A stretch of 64,000 bases of DNA from contig SNVD02005099.1 in assembly GCA_013180625.2 (NCBI GenBank), positions 62,001 through 126,000 on the forward strand, given 5' to 3'. Source of the DNA: Boswellia sacra (taxonomy: Eukaryota > Streptophyta > Magnoliopsida > Sapindales > Burseraceae). The first letter of the stretch is position 1. Every line of letters starts with the position of its first letter. Shown piece by piece: positions 52,601-63,609 of the stretch. The notes beneath the pieces are model-generated. The model saw nothing but the letters and a program-made list of their open reading frames with translations. It did no database searches and was not told the DNA's origin. Made by a program: the position numbers and the translations under genes.

Positions 52601-53765
52601 TGAACTTGCAAAATCTCATGCTAACTTGTAAAATACAATATGAAACTCGCAATAAAGTTAACCAAGATTGTAACAAGGAACATAAAAGTTATAACGTGAT
52701 ACCTAAAATTAGTAAAATTAATTCTTTAACTTGCAATCATACTAGGACTTGAAACATGGAACAATAAACTTGTAAAACCTAACCTTAACTTGTAACATAG
52801 AACATGAAAGTCGTAACAAAGCTAATCAAGATTGAAAAAATGAACATAAAAATTGCAACGTGACACTCAAAAATAGTAAAATTAAACCTTCAACTTGCAA
52901 TTATATGTAGACTTGAAACACGAAACGATGAAATTGTAAAACCCAAAGTTAACTTGTAAAATAAAACATGAAAGTTGCAATAAGGTTATTCAAGATGGTA
53001 ATAATGAATATAAAAGTTGCAACATGACACTTAAAACTAGTAAAATCAAATCTTTAACTTGCAATCATACATGTACTTGTAACAAGGAACGATAAACTTG
53101 TAAAACCTCACGTTAACATGTAAAATAAAATATGAAACTCATAATAAGGTTAACCAAGATTAAAACAAGGAGTATAAAAGTTGCAGCATGATATCTAAAG
53201 CTAGTAAAACCAAACCTTTAACTTGCAATAATTTAAGGACTTGTAAGACAGAAAGATGAACTTGTAAAACTTAACCATTAACTTGTAAAATTAAACATGA
53301 AACTCGTGACAGATCAAAATATAATATAACAGAAAGCATAAAACTTTAACATGATACAATAATGTTGCTAAATCAATTAATTTTCTTTATTTTTTTATAG
53401 AATTAAAAGTACATCATCAAATTAAAATAACTTATAAAAAATTACACTTTTTTAAAACTTATAGTTAATTATAATAATTTTTTTTTAAAGAAGTTGTCTT
53501 CTCTTTTTTATAATTCAATTACATGCTAAGCAAGTTTATATGTTCAATATTTAATTATGTAATCAACTTTTGTTAAAGTAATTAAAAAGTAAAAAAAAAA
53601 AAATTGGAATGATTTTATAAAACAAAAGCATATAAATGTGTAATTTGCTATCATAGGTTAAAATTTTATTTGTTTATTTGTCATATGGTCTTTTAATATG
53701 ATACATATTTATTTTTTCTCCCAGAAATAGAATGTATTAATAAATGAGATGTATTAATAATCCCC
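49659..53765. mobile_element. Non-autonomous MULE-like element carrying a 164-bp tandem array (4107 bp)
   Basis: Ends CGGGATTAGCTACAATACATCCCATT and, reverse-complemented, GGGGATTATTAATACATCTCATT are imperfect inverted repeats of some 40-60 bp. The flanks tcttttcta (49650-49658) and tcttttgca (53766-53774) match at 7 of 9 positions. The paralogous spacer at 19811-19819 has one copy (tctttttca) with nothing inserted. There is no transposase or other convincing protein. 49740-51230 is AT-rich filler. The 9-bp duplication suggests mobilisation by a MULE transposase. Confidence 0.75.
51230..53380. repeat. 164-bp satellite-like tandem array, about 13 units
   Basis: The phrase ccttcaacttgcaatcatac or a close variant marks unit starts near 51264, 51427, 51578, 51740, 51905, 52069, 52233, 52397, 52561, 52725, 52889, 53053 and 53217. 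From 51905 on the spacing is exactly 164 bp; the first units are irregular (151-165). Each unit holds inner repeats of acttgtaa. Base composition is strongly biased, and the array has no coding potential. Confidence 0.95.
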
Positions 53766-53774
53766 TCTTTTGCA

Positions 53775-54985
53775 TATAACGTATCCATAATCTTAATTCT
53801 AAAAATTTCAAATTAAAAATATAATAATAGTTTATGAATTTGACAATTTTTAAATAATTAAAAACACTTCTTAAAGTTATTGAAAATATCAATACAATTT
53901 TTCTAGAAGTTTTTAGCATTATCAAAAGTCAATTTTGAGATTATTTTTTATATAAAAATAAAATTTTCAATTTTTAAAAAAGCATTAAGATTATTATAAA
54001 TAATTACACATTAGAATACTAATTCATAAAAATATGTAATAAATCTAATACTAATTCATAAAAATATGTAATAAATCTTTTATTATTTTTTAAATAATTA
54101 ATTAAATTAAATGGTGTTAATAAACTTGATTAGTGGATATGGCTTGCTAGTCAATTGTGACTAATGAGAACACCCAAAAGATTCTTAATTTTTAGTGACC
54201 CAACAATGTATTTCAATTGATTGATCTTCTATTTGAAGATATTTAAGTCATTAAATTTAAAAGACTAATTATATGGTTATATATTATTCCATAAAATCCT
54301 CATTTTTCTATTTAATTTAAAAAATATTTAACGTGCTTTTTAATATTTTTCATAACAATAAATAAAATATCTATATTAATTACTTAATAGTTTCATACAA
54401 TAATATGGTAATCTCTTACTCTTAAAAATTTATAGTTGTTATAATTTTAGATATATTTGTATAATTTTGGTTGAATTTGTTTGTATCACAGTTTTTTAAT
54501 TTTTCTTTTTCATAATTTGATAAAAACAATTTCAAAAAAATTATAACACTTTCATTACATTGCTTGTTTGTGCTATATATACAAATATAAAGACTAAACC
54601 ATTTTGGTGATAAATATTTAAAAATTAGAACTAAGGTTCGAAAGAGTTAAAATAACATCATTTGGATGTTCACATCTTTTAGCCTACTCGAGAAAAATTT
54701 ATCGGTCCACACCTGTTTGTAAGCATTTATTTAGCGTAATCTCATTGTTTTAATTTGGTTTAAACAGTGAAGAGTGAATATCACAAAGGTAAAAATGGAC
54801 AAGAAGATTGTTTTTTGAGAAAGATCATAAATGATTAATAAAAGATTAAAACAAGATTGGCTAGAGTTCCTTAGAGCGGAGGATATATAATTGGAGAAGA
54901 AGAATGAGTAAAGGTTAACTTTTAAGCCCATTTATTGTTACGGCCCAAAGACAATTAAACTCATTTAATATAAATTTTTGATCTT
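53775..54985. other. AT-rich spacer between the 164-bp-array element and copia B
   Basis: 53775-53890 continues the GST upstream spacer (parallel to 19820-19940). Beyond that I see no paralogue or gene. A 28-bp stretch (ctaattcataaaaatatgtaataaat) occurs twice near 54018-54078. Confidence 0.6.
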
Positions 54986-54990
54986 AGAAT

Positions 54991-55422
54991 TATTATAAGT
55001 TAAGTGAATAAAATTATGGATTGGTATAAGTGGTGTAATGAAGTTTACTTATATGTAATATAAGTAACAAAAGGAGCTGAAGGAAATGTGAATCACTCCT
55101 AGAATACAAAGCAAATTAATGGTAGAAATAAAAAAACAAGTGAAAGAATGAGAAAATGAGAGAATTTTTCCTTGTCAATTCATTCATTTTCATACCTGCA
55201 TTACAAGTGTTGTATGCCTATTTATATAGAAGTATGAATGGTCATTAATGTAATTGTACCTAATAATAAATCAATTAAAAATGAAAACATATTTCTCACA
55301 TGGGCACACTAAAAGTAGTGGTAACTCCACTAATTATGTAAGTGGTAGTAATCCACTTATATTAGTAGTGGTAACTCTACTAATTATGTAAGTGATAGTA
55401 ATCCACTTATATTTTTATAACA
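54991..55422 (-). repeat. 3' LTR of copia B
   Basis: In element orientation begins TGTTATAAAAATATAAG and ends CTTATAATA, so its termini are TG...TA instead of TG...CA. Contains an imperfect internal duplication (about 50 bp) around gtggtaactccactaatta. The purine tract CCAAGGGGAAG lies just inside, at 55423-55433. Confidence 0.93.
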
Positions 55423-55666
55423 CTTCCCCTTGGATTCTACCACTTAATTGTATTTGACTTTACTAAGGAAAAACCCAGTGGGATAAAAACCAAAATAAAG
55501 AAATACAATTATACAACAAATTATGAAGTGGTGTTGGACGTGTTTTACTGCCTCATTAAAAACCTCGTCGGGAAAACCCAGTGGGACAAAACCCGATCGA
55601 AGGAAAAAAGAGTACAGTACACATGTGTCCACAATGCTTCCCCTGATCATGGCAGAAGATCTCTTG
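55423..55666 (-). other. Copia B polypurine tract and 3' untranslated region
   Basis: The PPT abuts the LTR. The rest is non-coding sequence after RNase H, with two near-copies of a phrase like aaaacccagtgggaYaaaa (about 55469 and 55577). The matching region of copia A (about 27178-27400) has the same feature, so it is a conserved part of the element. Confidence 0.7.
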
Positions 55667-57232
55667 TCAAATTGATTGCTTGTTGGGCCGCCGCATACCA
55701 ATTTTGTATACTAACTTCTCAAATATTGATGTTGGTAAAGTTTTAGTGAACAAATCTGCAAGATTGTCATTTGAACGTATCTGCTTCACATCGATCTTTT
55801 GACTTTCTTGAAGTTCATGCGCGTAGAAGAACTTCGGTGAAATGTGCTTTGTTCTGTCTCCTTTAATATATCCTCCTCGGACTTGAGCAATACATGCTGC
55901 ATTATCTTCATATATGATTGTTGGAAGATTTATAGTAGGAGATAATTTGCACGAATTCTGGATGTGTTGAATAACAGAACGTAACCATATACACTCTCGG
56001 CTAGCCTCATGTAATGCAAGTATTTCAGAGTGGTTAGAAGAAGTAGCAACCAAACTCTGTTTAGTAGATCGCCATGAAATTGCGGTCCCATTATAAGTGA
56101 AAACATATCCAGTTTGTGATCGAGCTTTATGAGGATCAGATAAATAACCGGCATCAGCATATCCGACCAATCCAGGATTTTCAGAAGGCTCATATGGAAA
56201 AAATAATCCCAGATCAATAGTTCCCTGAAGATAACGAAAAATATGTTTGATCCCGTTCCAATGCCGTCTAGTGGGTGCGGAACTAAACCTTGCTAATAAA
56301 TTAACTGCAAATGCAATATCAGGTCTAGTACATTGCACTAAATACATTAATGCACCTATAGCGTTCAAATATGGTACTTCAGGATCAAGTAACTGTTCGT
56401 CATCCTCTTTAGGACGGAATGGATCCTTTTTAGGATCAAGAGATCTAACAACCATTAGGGTACTCAATGGATGAGCCTTATCCATATTAAACCGTTTCAA
56501 AAGCTTTTCTGTATATGCTGATTGGTAAATAAATATGCCGTCAGAGTTATGCTCGATCTGCAGGCCGAGACAATATTTCGTTTTTCCTAAATCTTTCATT
56601 TCAAATTCTCTCATCAAATATTCAGCCGCATTTTGGATTTCTTCAGGGGTTCCAATTAAATTCATGTCATCAACATATACTGCTATAATAGCAAAACCAT
56701 ATTCTGATCTTTTTATAAACACACAAGGGCATATGGGATCATTAATGTACCCTTCTTTAATCAAGTATTCACTAAGACGATTGTACCACATTCTCCCAGA
56801 TTGTTTCAATCCATATAAGGACCTCTGCAACTTAAGTGAATACATACTCCTTGGTTGTGTTTTAATTGCTTCAGGCAATTTAAATCCTTCAGGGAGTTTC
56901 ATATATATATCAGAATCTAATTTACCATACAAGTAAGCAGTTACCACATCCATAAGGCACATGTGAAGTTTTTTCGAGACTGCCAAACTGATCAAATATC
57001 TAAAAGTGATAATATCCATTACTGGAGCATAAGTTTCATCAAAATCAATACCCGGTCTCTGAGAAAAACCTTGGAGCCGGGCTTTATACCTAGCAATCTC
57101 ATTATTCTCATTTCGTTTTCTAGTAAATACTCATTTATATCCAACAGGTTTGACATCTTTAGGCGTTTGGACTACAGGTCCAAAGACTTCACGTTTGGCC
57201 AAAGAAGATAATTCTGTTTGAATTGCTTCTTT
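55667..57232 (-). pseudogene. Copia B reverse transcriptase and RNase H
   Basis: The frame is open for 450 codons below 57019. The RT fingers and palm include the active-site YVDDMN and the adjacent SLYGLKQSGRMWYNRL and LGKTKYCLGLQIEHN. RNase H includes GYADAGYLSD, HSEILALHEASRE and EDNAACI. The N-terminal part of RT (57020-57232) is in the same frame as integrase but is cut by a TGA at 57131-57133 and a TAG at 57233-57235. Copia A has Trp at both places, so each is a single G-to-A change. A two-residue deletion lies in YKARLQGF. It would copy element RNA into DNA in a virus-like particle, but cannot be made as a full polyprotein here. Confidence 0.92.
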
Positions 57233-58765
57233 CTATTTAGGCCAGTCATGCCTTTGTCTACATTCATCCACTGTGTGTGGTTCAAAGTCATCATTCATAA
57301 TATTTGTGGCTACTGCAAATGAAAATACATCGTCAATGACAATTTCATCACGTTTCCACATTTCTCTAGTATAAGCATAATTAATAGAAATTTCCTCATT
57401 TTTAAATTCAGCTGTTACTTCAGGAACATGCATTTCATCAACAATTTGTGCCTCTTCAGTGGCAGGTGTCTCTTTAGGAACATTTGTCATTTCAGGAGAC
57501 AAATCAGAGAATGTGGATTCTTTAGCTCGATCATTATTTATATCAGGACCATTATTAATCAATTTTCTTTTTCGAGGGATAGCATCTTTTGATCCAAGGG
57601 GTCTGCCACGCTTCTGGCGTGCAACAGTTTGATTATTCATTGTTGCTTTAGGGGTTTGCTCAACAGGAATCTCAATTTGAGCCGGTGTATTTGCAGCATG
57701 TATATGTGATTTTGTTATCTTGGCTGCATCAGTAAATGCATCTGGCATCTGATTAGCGATAGTCTGAAGATATATCATCCTTTGCACTTCATTTTCACAT
57801 TGAGATGTGCGAGGATCAAGATGAGACAATGTTTTCACATTCCAAGAAAGTTCTGGATTTCTTTCAGGAGGCACATGCCCAACTTCGAGAGGCATTTTCT
57901 TTTTTTCTAAAGGTGGGAAAACTGTCTCATCAAAATGACAATCTGTAAATCGTGCAGTAAAAATATCACCTGTCATGGGTTCCAAATATCTGATAATAGA
58001 TGGAGAATTATAACCTACATATATCCCCAACCTGCATTGAGGCCCCATTTTTGTCCGCTTCGGGGGAGCAATGGGGACTTGTACGGCACAACCGAAAATT
58101 ATTAGATGGGATATATTGGGTTGTTGGCCAAGTACAAGTTGTATTGGTGAATATTCATGATAAGCAGTGGGCCTTAATCTGATCAATGATACAGCATGTA
58201 AAATAGCATGGCCCCAGACAGAGGTTGGCAACTGTGTTCTCAATAATAAAGTTCGTGCAATTATCTGCAGTCGCTTTATAAGTGATTCTGCCAAACCATT
58301 TTGGGTATGGACATATAGGACAGGATGCTCAATATCAATTCCAACAGACATACAATAATCATCAAAAACTTTTGATGTAAACTCACCAGCATTATCCAAA
58401 CGTATGGACCTAATAGGATAATCTGGAAAATGTGTCCGTAATTTTATAATTTGAGCAAGTAGCTTTGCAAATGCAATATTCCTAGTTGATAACAAACAAA
58501 CATGATACCACCGTGCAGAAGCATCAATTAGAACCATAAAATAGCGAAAAGGTCCACTTGGTGGATGAATAGGTCCACATATATCCCCCTGGATTCTTTG
58601 TAAAAATGATGGAGATTCTTGACCAATCTTAGAGAGAGATGGTCTAACAATCAATTTTCCTTGCGAACAAGCGGTACAAGTAGTTTCATTGGACAGAAGG
58701 ATTTTTCGACTCTTTAGTGGGTGTCCATTTGTATTCTCAACAATTCTACGCATCATTGATGATCA
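57233..58765 (-). pseudogene. Copia B integrase
   Basis: 507 codons open after the TGA at 58763-58765. The N-terminal zinc-binding part includes TTCTACSQGK. The catalytic core has Asp in GDICGPIHPPSG, Asp in RLDNAGEFTSK and Glu in NGLAESLIKRL, so the D-D-E set is complete. The C-terminal region (LGIYVGYNSPSIIRYLEP and onward) matches the copia type. It joins the new DNA copy to the genome. It is in the same frame as protease and RT but is separated from them by single-base stops at both borders, so it could only be made separately or by readthrough. Confidence 0.92.
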
Positions 58766-59260
58766 TGGGTGACCAAGACGGTCATGCCATAACATAAAAG
58801 TCTTAGGATCATTAAACTTCTGTTTCATAACTGCGTATGTTTGAATGGACCTTATATATGTATAATATAACCCAGAAGAGAAAGCTTCAAGCTTCTCTAA
58901 TATTAACTTCTGTCCCGAGACATTTGAGGTAATACAAAGGAATTCAATATTATTTTCACAACATGTCTCAATATGATATCCATTATGTCTTATATCTTTG
59001 AAACTGAGCAAATTTCTTCTGGATTTGCTTGAATATAAGGCATTATTAATATTCAACTGAGTACCATTTGTCAGCATTATTGTGGCTCTTCCAGAGCCCT
59101 CAATCATGTTTACGGACCCTGATATAGTGTTAACCTTTACTTCTAGAAAGGTTAAATTTAGAAAATATTTTTTATCTTTAAGAATTGTATGTGTGGTTGC
59201 ACTGTCAACTAGGCACAAATTTTCATCATATTTAGGCAAATCTAAAGTCTTGATGTCCAT
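58763..59260 (-). CDS. Copia B protease and pre-integrase region
   Basis: 165 codons from an ATG (MDIKTLDLPK) to the TGA after WHDRLGHP. The retropepsin-like active site reads LVDSATTHTI (Asp-Ser-Ala). The C-terminal part is the conserved GAG-pre-integrase segment. The frame begins about 145 bp after gag ends and in a different frame, so expression as gag-pol would need an intron or a separate start. Copia A has the same arrangement. Confidence 0.88.
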   Translation of the reverse strand: MDIKTLDLPKYDENLCLVDSATTHTILKDKKYFLNLTFLEVKVNTISGSVNMIEGSGRATIMLTNGTQLNINNALYSSKSRRNLLSFKDIRHNGYHIETCCENNIEFLCITSNVSGQKLILEKLEAFSSGLYYTYIRSIQTYAVMKQKFNDPKTFMLWHDRLGHP

Positions 59261-59405
59261 TCCCTTTCATTACAAAAGTTTACATTAGATATGATTTTAT
59301 AAAAAACATATCAAAACTGTTTATAACGAAAGTACATAAAAGATAGATCAAAACAAAGATTAAAATCATTACAAAATATAACAAAAGCGAGAAAGTAATA
59401 ATTAT
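59261..59405 (-). other. Non-coding gap between gag and pol of copia B
   Basis: AT-rich, with stops in all minus-strand frames, between the gag stop and the pol ATG. The same gap is present at about 30994-31152 in copia A. Conservation in two copies with different LTRs suggests it is part of the element design, perhaps an intron or a subgenomic leader. Confidence 0.65.
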
Positions 59406-60413
59406 TCAGTTGGCTGGGGCATTTTCTGTAATCATTATCTGGCCAATAGCTTCATCTGAACTAGGAAAGAAATCTGAGATATCAAAATCAGTGTCACCCA
59501 CTGGGTCATCTATATAATTTGTCTCAACATTCTTTCCCTTATCCTTTATGGAAGCCTGATACAGATCCACTAAATGCTTTGGTGTACGGCAAGTATGTGA
59601 CCAATGACCCTTTGCCCCACATCTATAGCAAGTACTTTCATTGCTTCTTTGTGGTTTGAGTTGATGACCTTTTTCTTTGTCATATGTCGAGTCATTTCTG
59701 TTCCACTTCTGGTGGTTTGGTTTAAATTTCTTGAAATGGCCACCTCTAGGTTGGAACATTTTTCTGCCAAAACCACGACCACTCTTGCCACCACATTTAT
59801 TAAATGACATAGCATTCACTTTAGGGAATGCTGTAGATCCAGTGGGACGTAATTGATAATTTTTCAATAGGATTTCATTGTTTTGCTCAGCAACCAAAAG
59901 ATATGATATCAACTCAGTGTATTTCTTAAATTTGTGCTCTCGATATTGTTGCATCAGGATCATGTTGGAGGGATGAAATGTAGATAGTGTTTTCTCTAAC
60001 ATCTCCTCTTCAGTAACAGTTTGCCCACAGTACCTCAATTGAGATACAATTCTGAACATGGCTGAGTTATATTCGCTTATTGTTTTGAAATCCTGAAGTC
60101 TCAAATTCTGCCATTGGAATCGGGCCCTTGGCAATATTATTGTTCTTTGCTGATCAAATCTTTCTTTCAAATTGTTCCAAAGAGCTAATGGATCAGTTAT
60201 AGTTGTATATTCGGATTTCAGGCATTTACTTAAATGATGACGCAATAATATCATGGCCTTAGACTGATCCTGCAGGGATGCAGTATTTTCATTTGTTATG
60301 GTGTGTCCGATGCCCATGGAATTCAAGTGAAGTACAACATCATCAGCCCAATCTGAATAATTGTCTCCATTATGCAATAATGGCTCAAACATCAATTTTT
60401 CGAAATTTACCAT
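59406..60413 (-). CDS. Copia B gag
   Basis: 335 codons, complete, starting MVNFEKLMFEPLLHNGDNYS. The capsid-like helical region (residues 1-170) includes LWNNLKERFDQQRT and SEYNSAMFRIVSQL. A Gly/Arg/Lys-rich nucleic-acid-binding stretch precedes the zinc knuckle CYRCGAKGHWSHTC (C-x2-C-x4-H-x4-C), and an acidic tail (DFDISDFFPSSDEA) ends the protein. It forms the virus-like particle and packages RNA. The frame is undamaged, in contrast to copia A. Confidence 0.95.
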   Translation of the reverse strand: MVNFEKLMFEPLLHNGDNYSDWADDVVLHLNSMGIGHTITNENTASLQDQSKAMILLRHHLSKCLKSEYTTITDPLALWNNLKERFDQQRTIILPRARFQWQNLRLQDFKTISEYNSAMFRIVSQLRYCGQTVTEEEMLEKTLSTFHPSNMILMQQYREHKFKKYTELISYLLVAEQNNEILLKNYQLRPTGSTAFPKVNAMSFNKCGGKSGRGFGRKMFQPRGGHFKKFKPNHQKWNRNDSTYDKEKGHQLKPQRSNESTCYRCGAKGHWSHTCRTPKHLVDLYQASIKDKGKNVETNYIDDPVGDTDFDISDFFPSSDEAIGQIMITENAPAN

Positions 60414-60849
60414 TATCTAATCAAAATGAACAAATTTAATCATTAGGAATTAGAACTTCAGGTTCTAAGTTGGATTAATATTGACAGTTTAAATAATAAC
60501 ACAAGTAATGCAAATTAATTGCCAAAAGACTTAAAGTCACAGCCAAATGAATTTAGGCCAGAAAACTTTAAGTCGCGGCTGTAAACAAATAAATTTGAAA
60601 CGTAAATGATAACACAAGCAATACAATAAGAATATGAACATAATAAAGTAAGATGGATAATAAAATGATTTTTAATATTATAAAACTAGCCCTATTTTCT
60701 GATGTGGAAGATCCAATATAATGGCAACCACAGAGCATACTCATAAGGTAGTTAACTTATATTTAATATTAACAAGAACAAATTAAGAATAAAATTGATC
60801 GAATAATAATTAAAAGAAGATGGTAAGATAAACAACATACCTCTGGAAA
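60414..60849 (-). other. Copia B 5' untranslated leader
   Basis: Non-coding leader between the PBS region and gag, with two near-copies of a phrase like aacttaaagtcacagccaaat. Copia A has similar repeated phrases (about 32290-32480), so this is probably an element-specific signal such as packaging or dimerisation; that is inference. Confidence 0.6.
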
Positions 60850-60869
60850 AATAATTCGTGCTAATAACG
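60850..60869 (-). other. Putative primer-binding site of copia B
   Basis: Directly after the 5' LTR in element orientation: CGTTATTAGCACGAATTATT. Similar to AGTTATCAACATGAATTG in copia A. It is not the usual site for the 3' end of initiator tRNA-Met; the priming tRNA was not identified. Confidence 0.5.
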
Positions 60870-61301
60870 TATTATAAGTTAAGTGAATAAAATTATGGAT
60901 TGGTATAAGTGGTGTAATGAAGTTTACTTATATGTAATATAAGTAACAAAAGGAGGTGAAGGAAATGTGAATCACTCCTAGAATACAAAGCAAATTAATG
61001 GTAGAAATAAAGAAACAAGTGAAAGAATGAGAAAATGAGATAATTTTTCCTTGTCAATTCATTCATTTTCATACCTGCATTACAAGTGTTATATGCCTAT
61101 TTATATAGAAGTATGAATGGTCATTAATGTAATTGTACCTAATAATAAATCAATTAAAAATGAAAACATATTTCTCACATAGGCACACTAAAAGTAGTGG
61201 TAACTCCACTAATTATATAAGTGGTAGTAATCCACTTATATTAGTAGTGGTAACTCCAGTAATTAGGTAAGTGGTAGTAATCCACTTATATTTTTATAAC
61301 A
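60870..61301 (-). repeat. 5' LTR of copia B
   Basis: Same length as 54991-55422, 10 substitutions, no indels by eye. Ends at the agaat duplication at 61302. Confidence 0.93.
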
Positions 61302-62384
61302 AGAATAAAGAAATATTAATTTAACCGTCCAAAATGTGGAACGCCGAGGAACGTCCTCCACATCCCACATCGGCATGGTATTGGTCGGCACGTTAATATT
61401 CCATTCTTGGTAGATCCCAACTCCCACCGAGGTTTATTAAAAAATCGAAACGAAACGACAACAATTTTGTTTTTCACTTATTTATTAGATGAATAAAACA
61501 ATAAACTTGCACGTGCAACGGATGAGGGCTACGTATTACGTAATTTCCACTTTGAAGCAATACGGTAAATCAATATTGCTTTTCCCTCTCTCTTTTCGTT
61601 TCAGTCGTGGTGTAGGAACACATGATCCTATGTTCTCTAAAATCATAAAATAAGCAATAAAAGGCTGATATTTTTCAAAGAATTGAATAGAAGATATTTT
61701 CTTATGCAAATCATATTTTGTTTTAAGGAAATTAGCTTTGTAAGTAGTTAGATAGACGATATACTACTCTACATATGGATGTAAATCTTACAAATTCAAC
61801 CATTCCTATAAAATAACGGTACATTAATTAATCATTTTGTAAAAACATTCAAGATTACGAACATCATTCTGATATTTTTATTAGAAAACTTCTCATCGTC
61901 GCCAGATCCCAAACAATCACCACATATGAGGGTAAAGATTGGGGTTTACTTAATGCAAGAACACATAAACTCATGATTGAGACGCACAACATTCCAATCT
62001 CAAATTTGATATCAAAGATACATGATTTTGTAAACCAACAGAAACAAAATAAGTATGTTAATCACCCATTTTAAAGCTATATAGTATTAATATGAACATT
62101 AATGCTAACATAAAGACATCACACGAGAGCTTAAAACTAGACACAAGGACACAAACGGAAGTATCCTTGTTTAAAGTTTGTTTATTAGAGCTCACTAGCT
62201 TACAGAGATAGCATACCAGACAATCCCAAATAAACAACTACATGGCTCATTACACAACTAATTATACTCCAAGCCACAATCGCAGGATGCTGCTGGCCAG
62301 ATTATAAACAAATGATACCTGAGGACACAATCCTACAAGGCATATACACCAGCGCGATGGTGCTAGCTTGGTGCCTTAAATTTT
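61302..62384. other. 3' flank and 3' UTR of GST copy 5
   Basis: 61302-61560 is not paralogous to other GST flanks and contains a less AT-rich patch (about 61330-61440). From about 61580 it follows the flanks of copies 2 and 3 (for example cgtttcagtcgtggtgta and the UTR phrase near caccagcgcgatggtgc). It keeps the empty site of copia A at 61689. No gene. Confidence 0.7.
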
Positions 62385-63277
<893 letters not shown>

Positions 63278-63350
63278 TCAGAAAATCTTCAACAAAGATC
63301 GGACGAATACGATATGATTGAATTGGTGAAAAGTGCAAGAGTTTTATTGC

Positions 63351-63360
63351 TTACTTATAG
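63351..63360 (-). promoter_or_regulatory. TATA box of GST copy 5
   Basis: CTATAAGTAA, about 95-105 bp upstream of the ATG at 63256. One base differs from copies 3 and 4 (A to G), which could lower promoter strength. Confidence 0.65.
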
Positions 63361-63592
63361 AAGAAGTTGCTTGGTTTTGGTTTTTGCTTTCTATTATATG
63401 GTAGCTATTTTAAAATGCAATTTTACGTCTTCGAAGAGCCGTTCTTTTTATTTCTTGTCACCGTCTTGGAGAATGGTTTCCTTGAAATCAGCCAATGTCG
63501 TCTCGAAGAATACTAATTAATTAGGAAATTAATAGATCAAGAAATTTAAATATTGGAAAAGAAAAAAAAGTTTATAGATTCTTCGCAAAATA

Positions 63593-63609
63593 GGTCATTG
63601 CTTTCGTCA
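63593..63609 (-). promoter_or_regulatory. as-1-like element of GST copy 5
   Basis: TGACGAAAGCAATGACC, identical to the copy 4 site and in the same position (about 345 bp before the ATG). Confidence 0.6.

Larger units (their letters stand above)
54991..61301 (-). mobile_element. Young Ty1/copia retrotransposon B (6311 bp)
   Basis: Two 432-bp LTRs differ at 10 bases by eye (97.7% identity). The perfect 5-bp duplication agaat lies at 54986-54990 and 61302-61306. The internal region on the minus strand carries gag, protease, integrase, RT and RNase H in copia order. Only three premature stops and a two-residue in-frame loss were seen in pol. It is the same family as copia A internally, but the LTRs are different. 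No paralogous empty site was found. Confidence 0.96.

Noticed and set aside
51230..53380. CRISPR-like appearance of the regular 164-bp array
   Set aside because: The units are adjacent tandem copies without distinct spacers, in plant nuclear DNA.
55528..55746. Plus-strand frame near the copia B 3' end, also present in copia A at 27286-27498
   Set aside because: Antisense to RNase H end and 3' UTR; similarity reflects the shared element.
61362..61372. atcccacatcg, matching the plant snRNA upstream sequence element RTCCCACATCG
   Set aside because: No correctly spaced TATA box or recognisable snRNA follows, and the same motif occurs in many plant repeats and LTRs.
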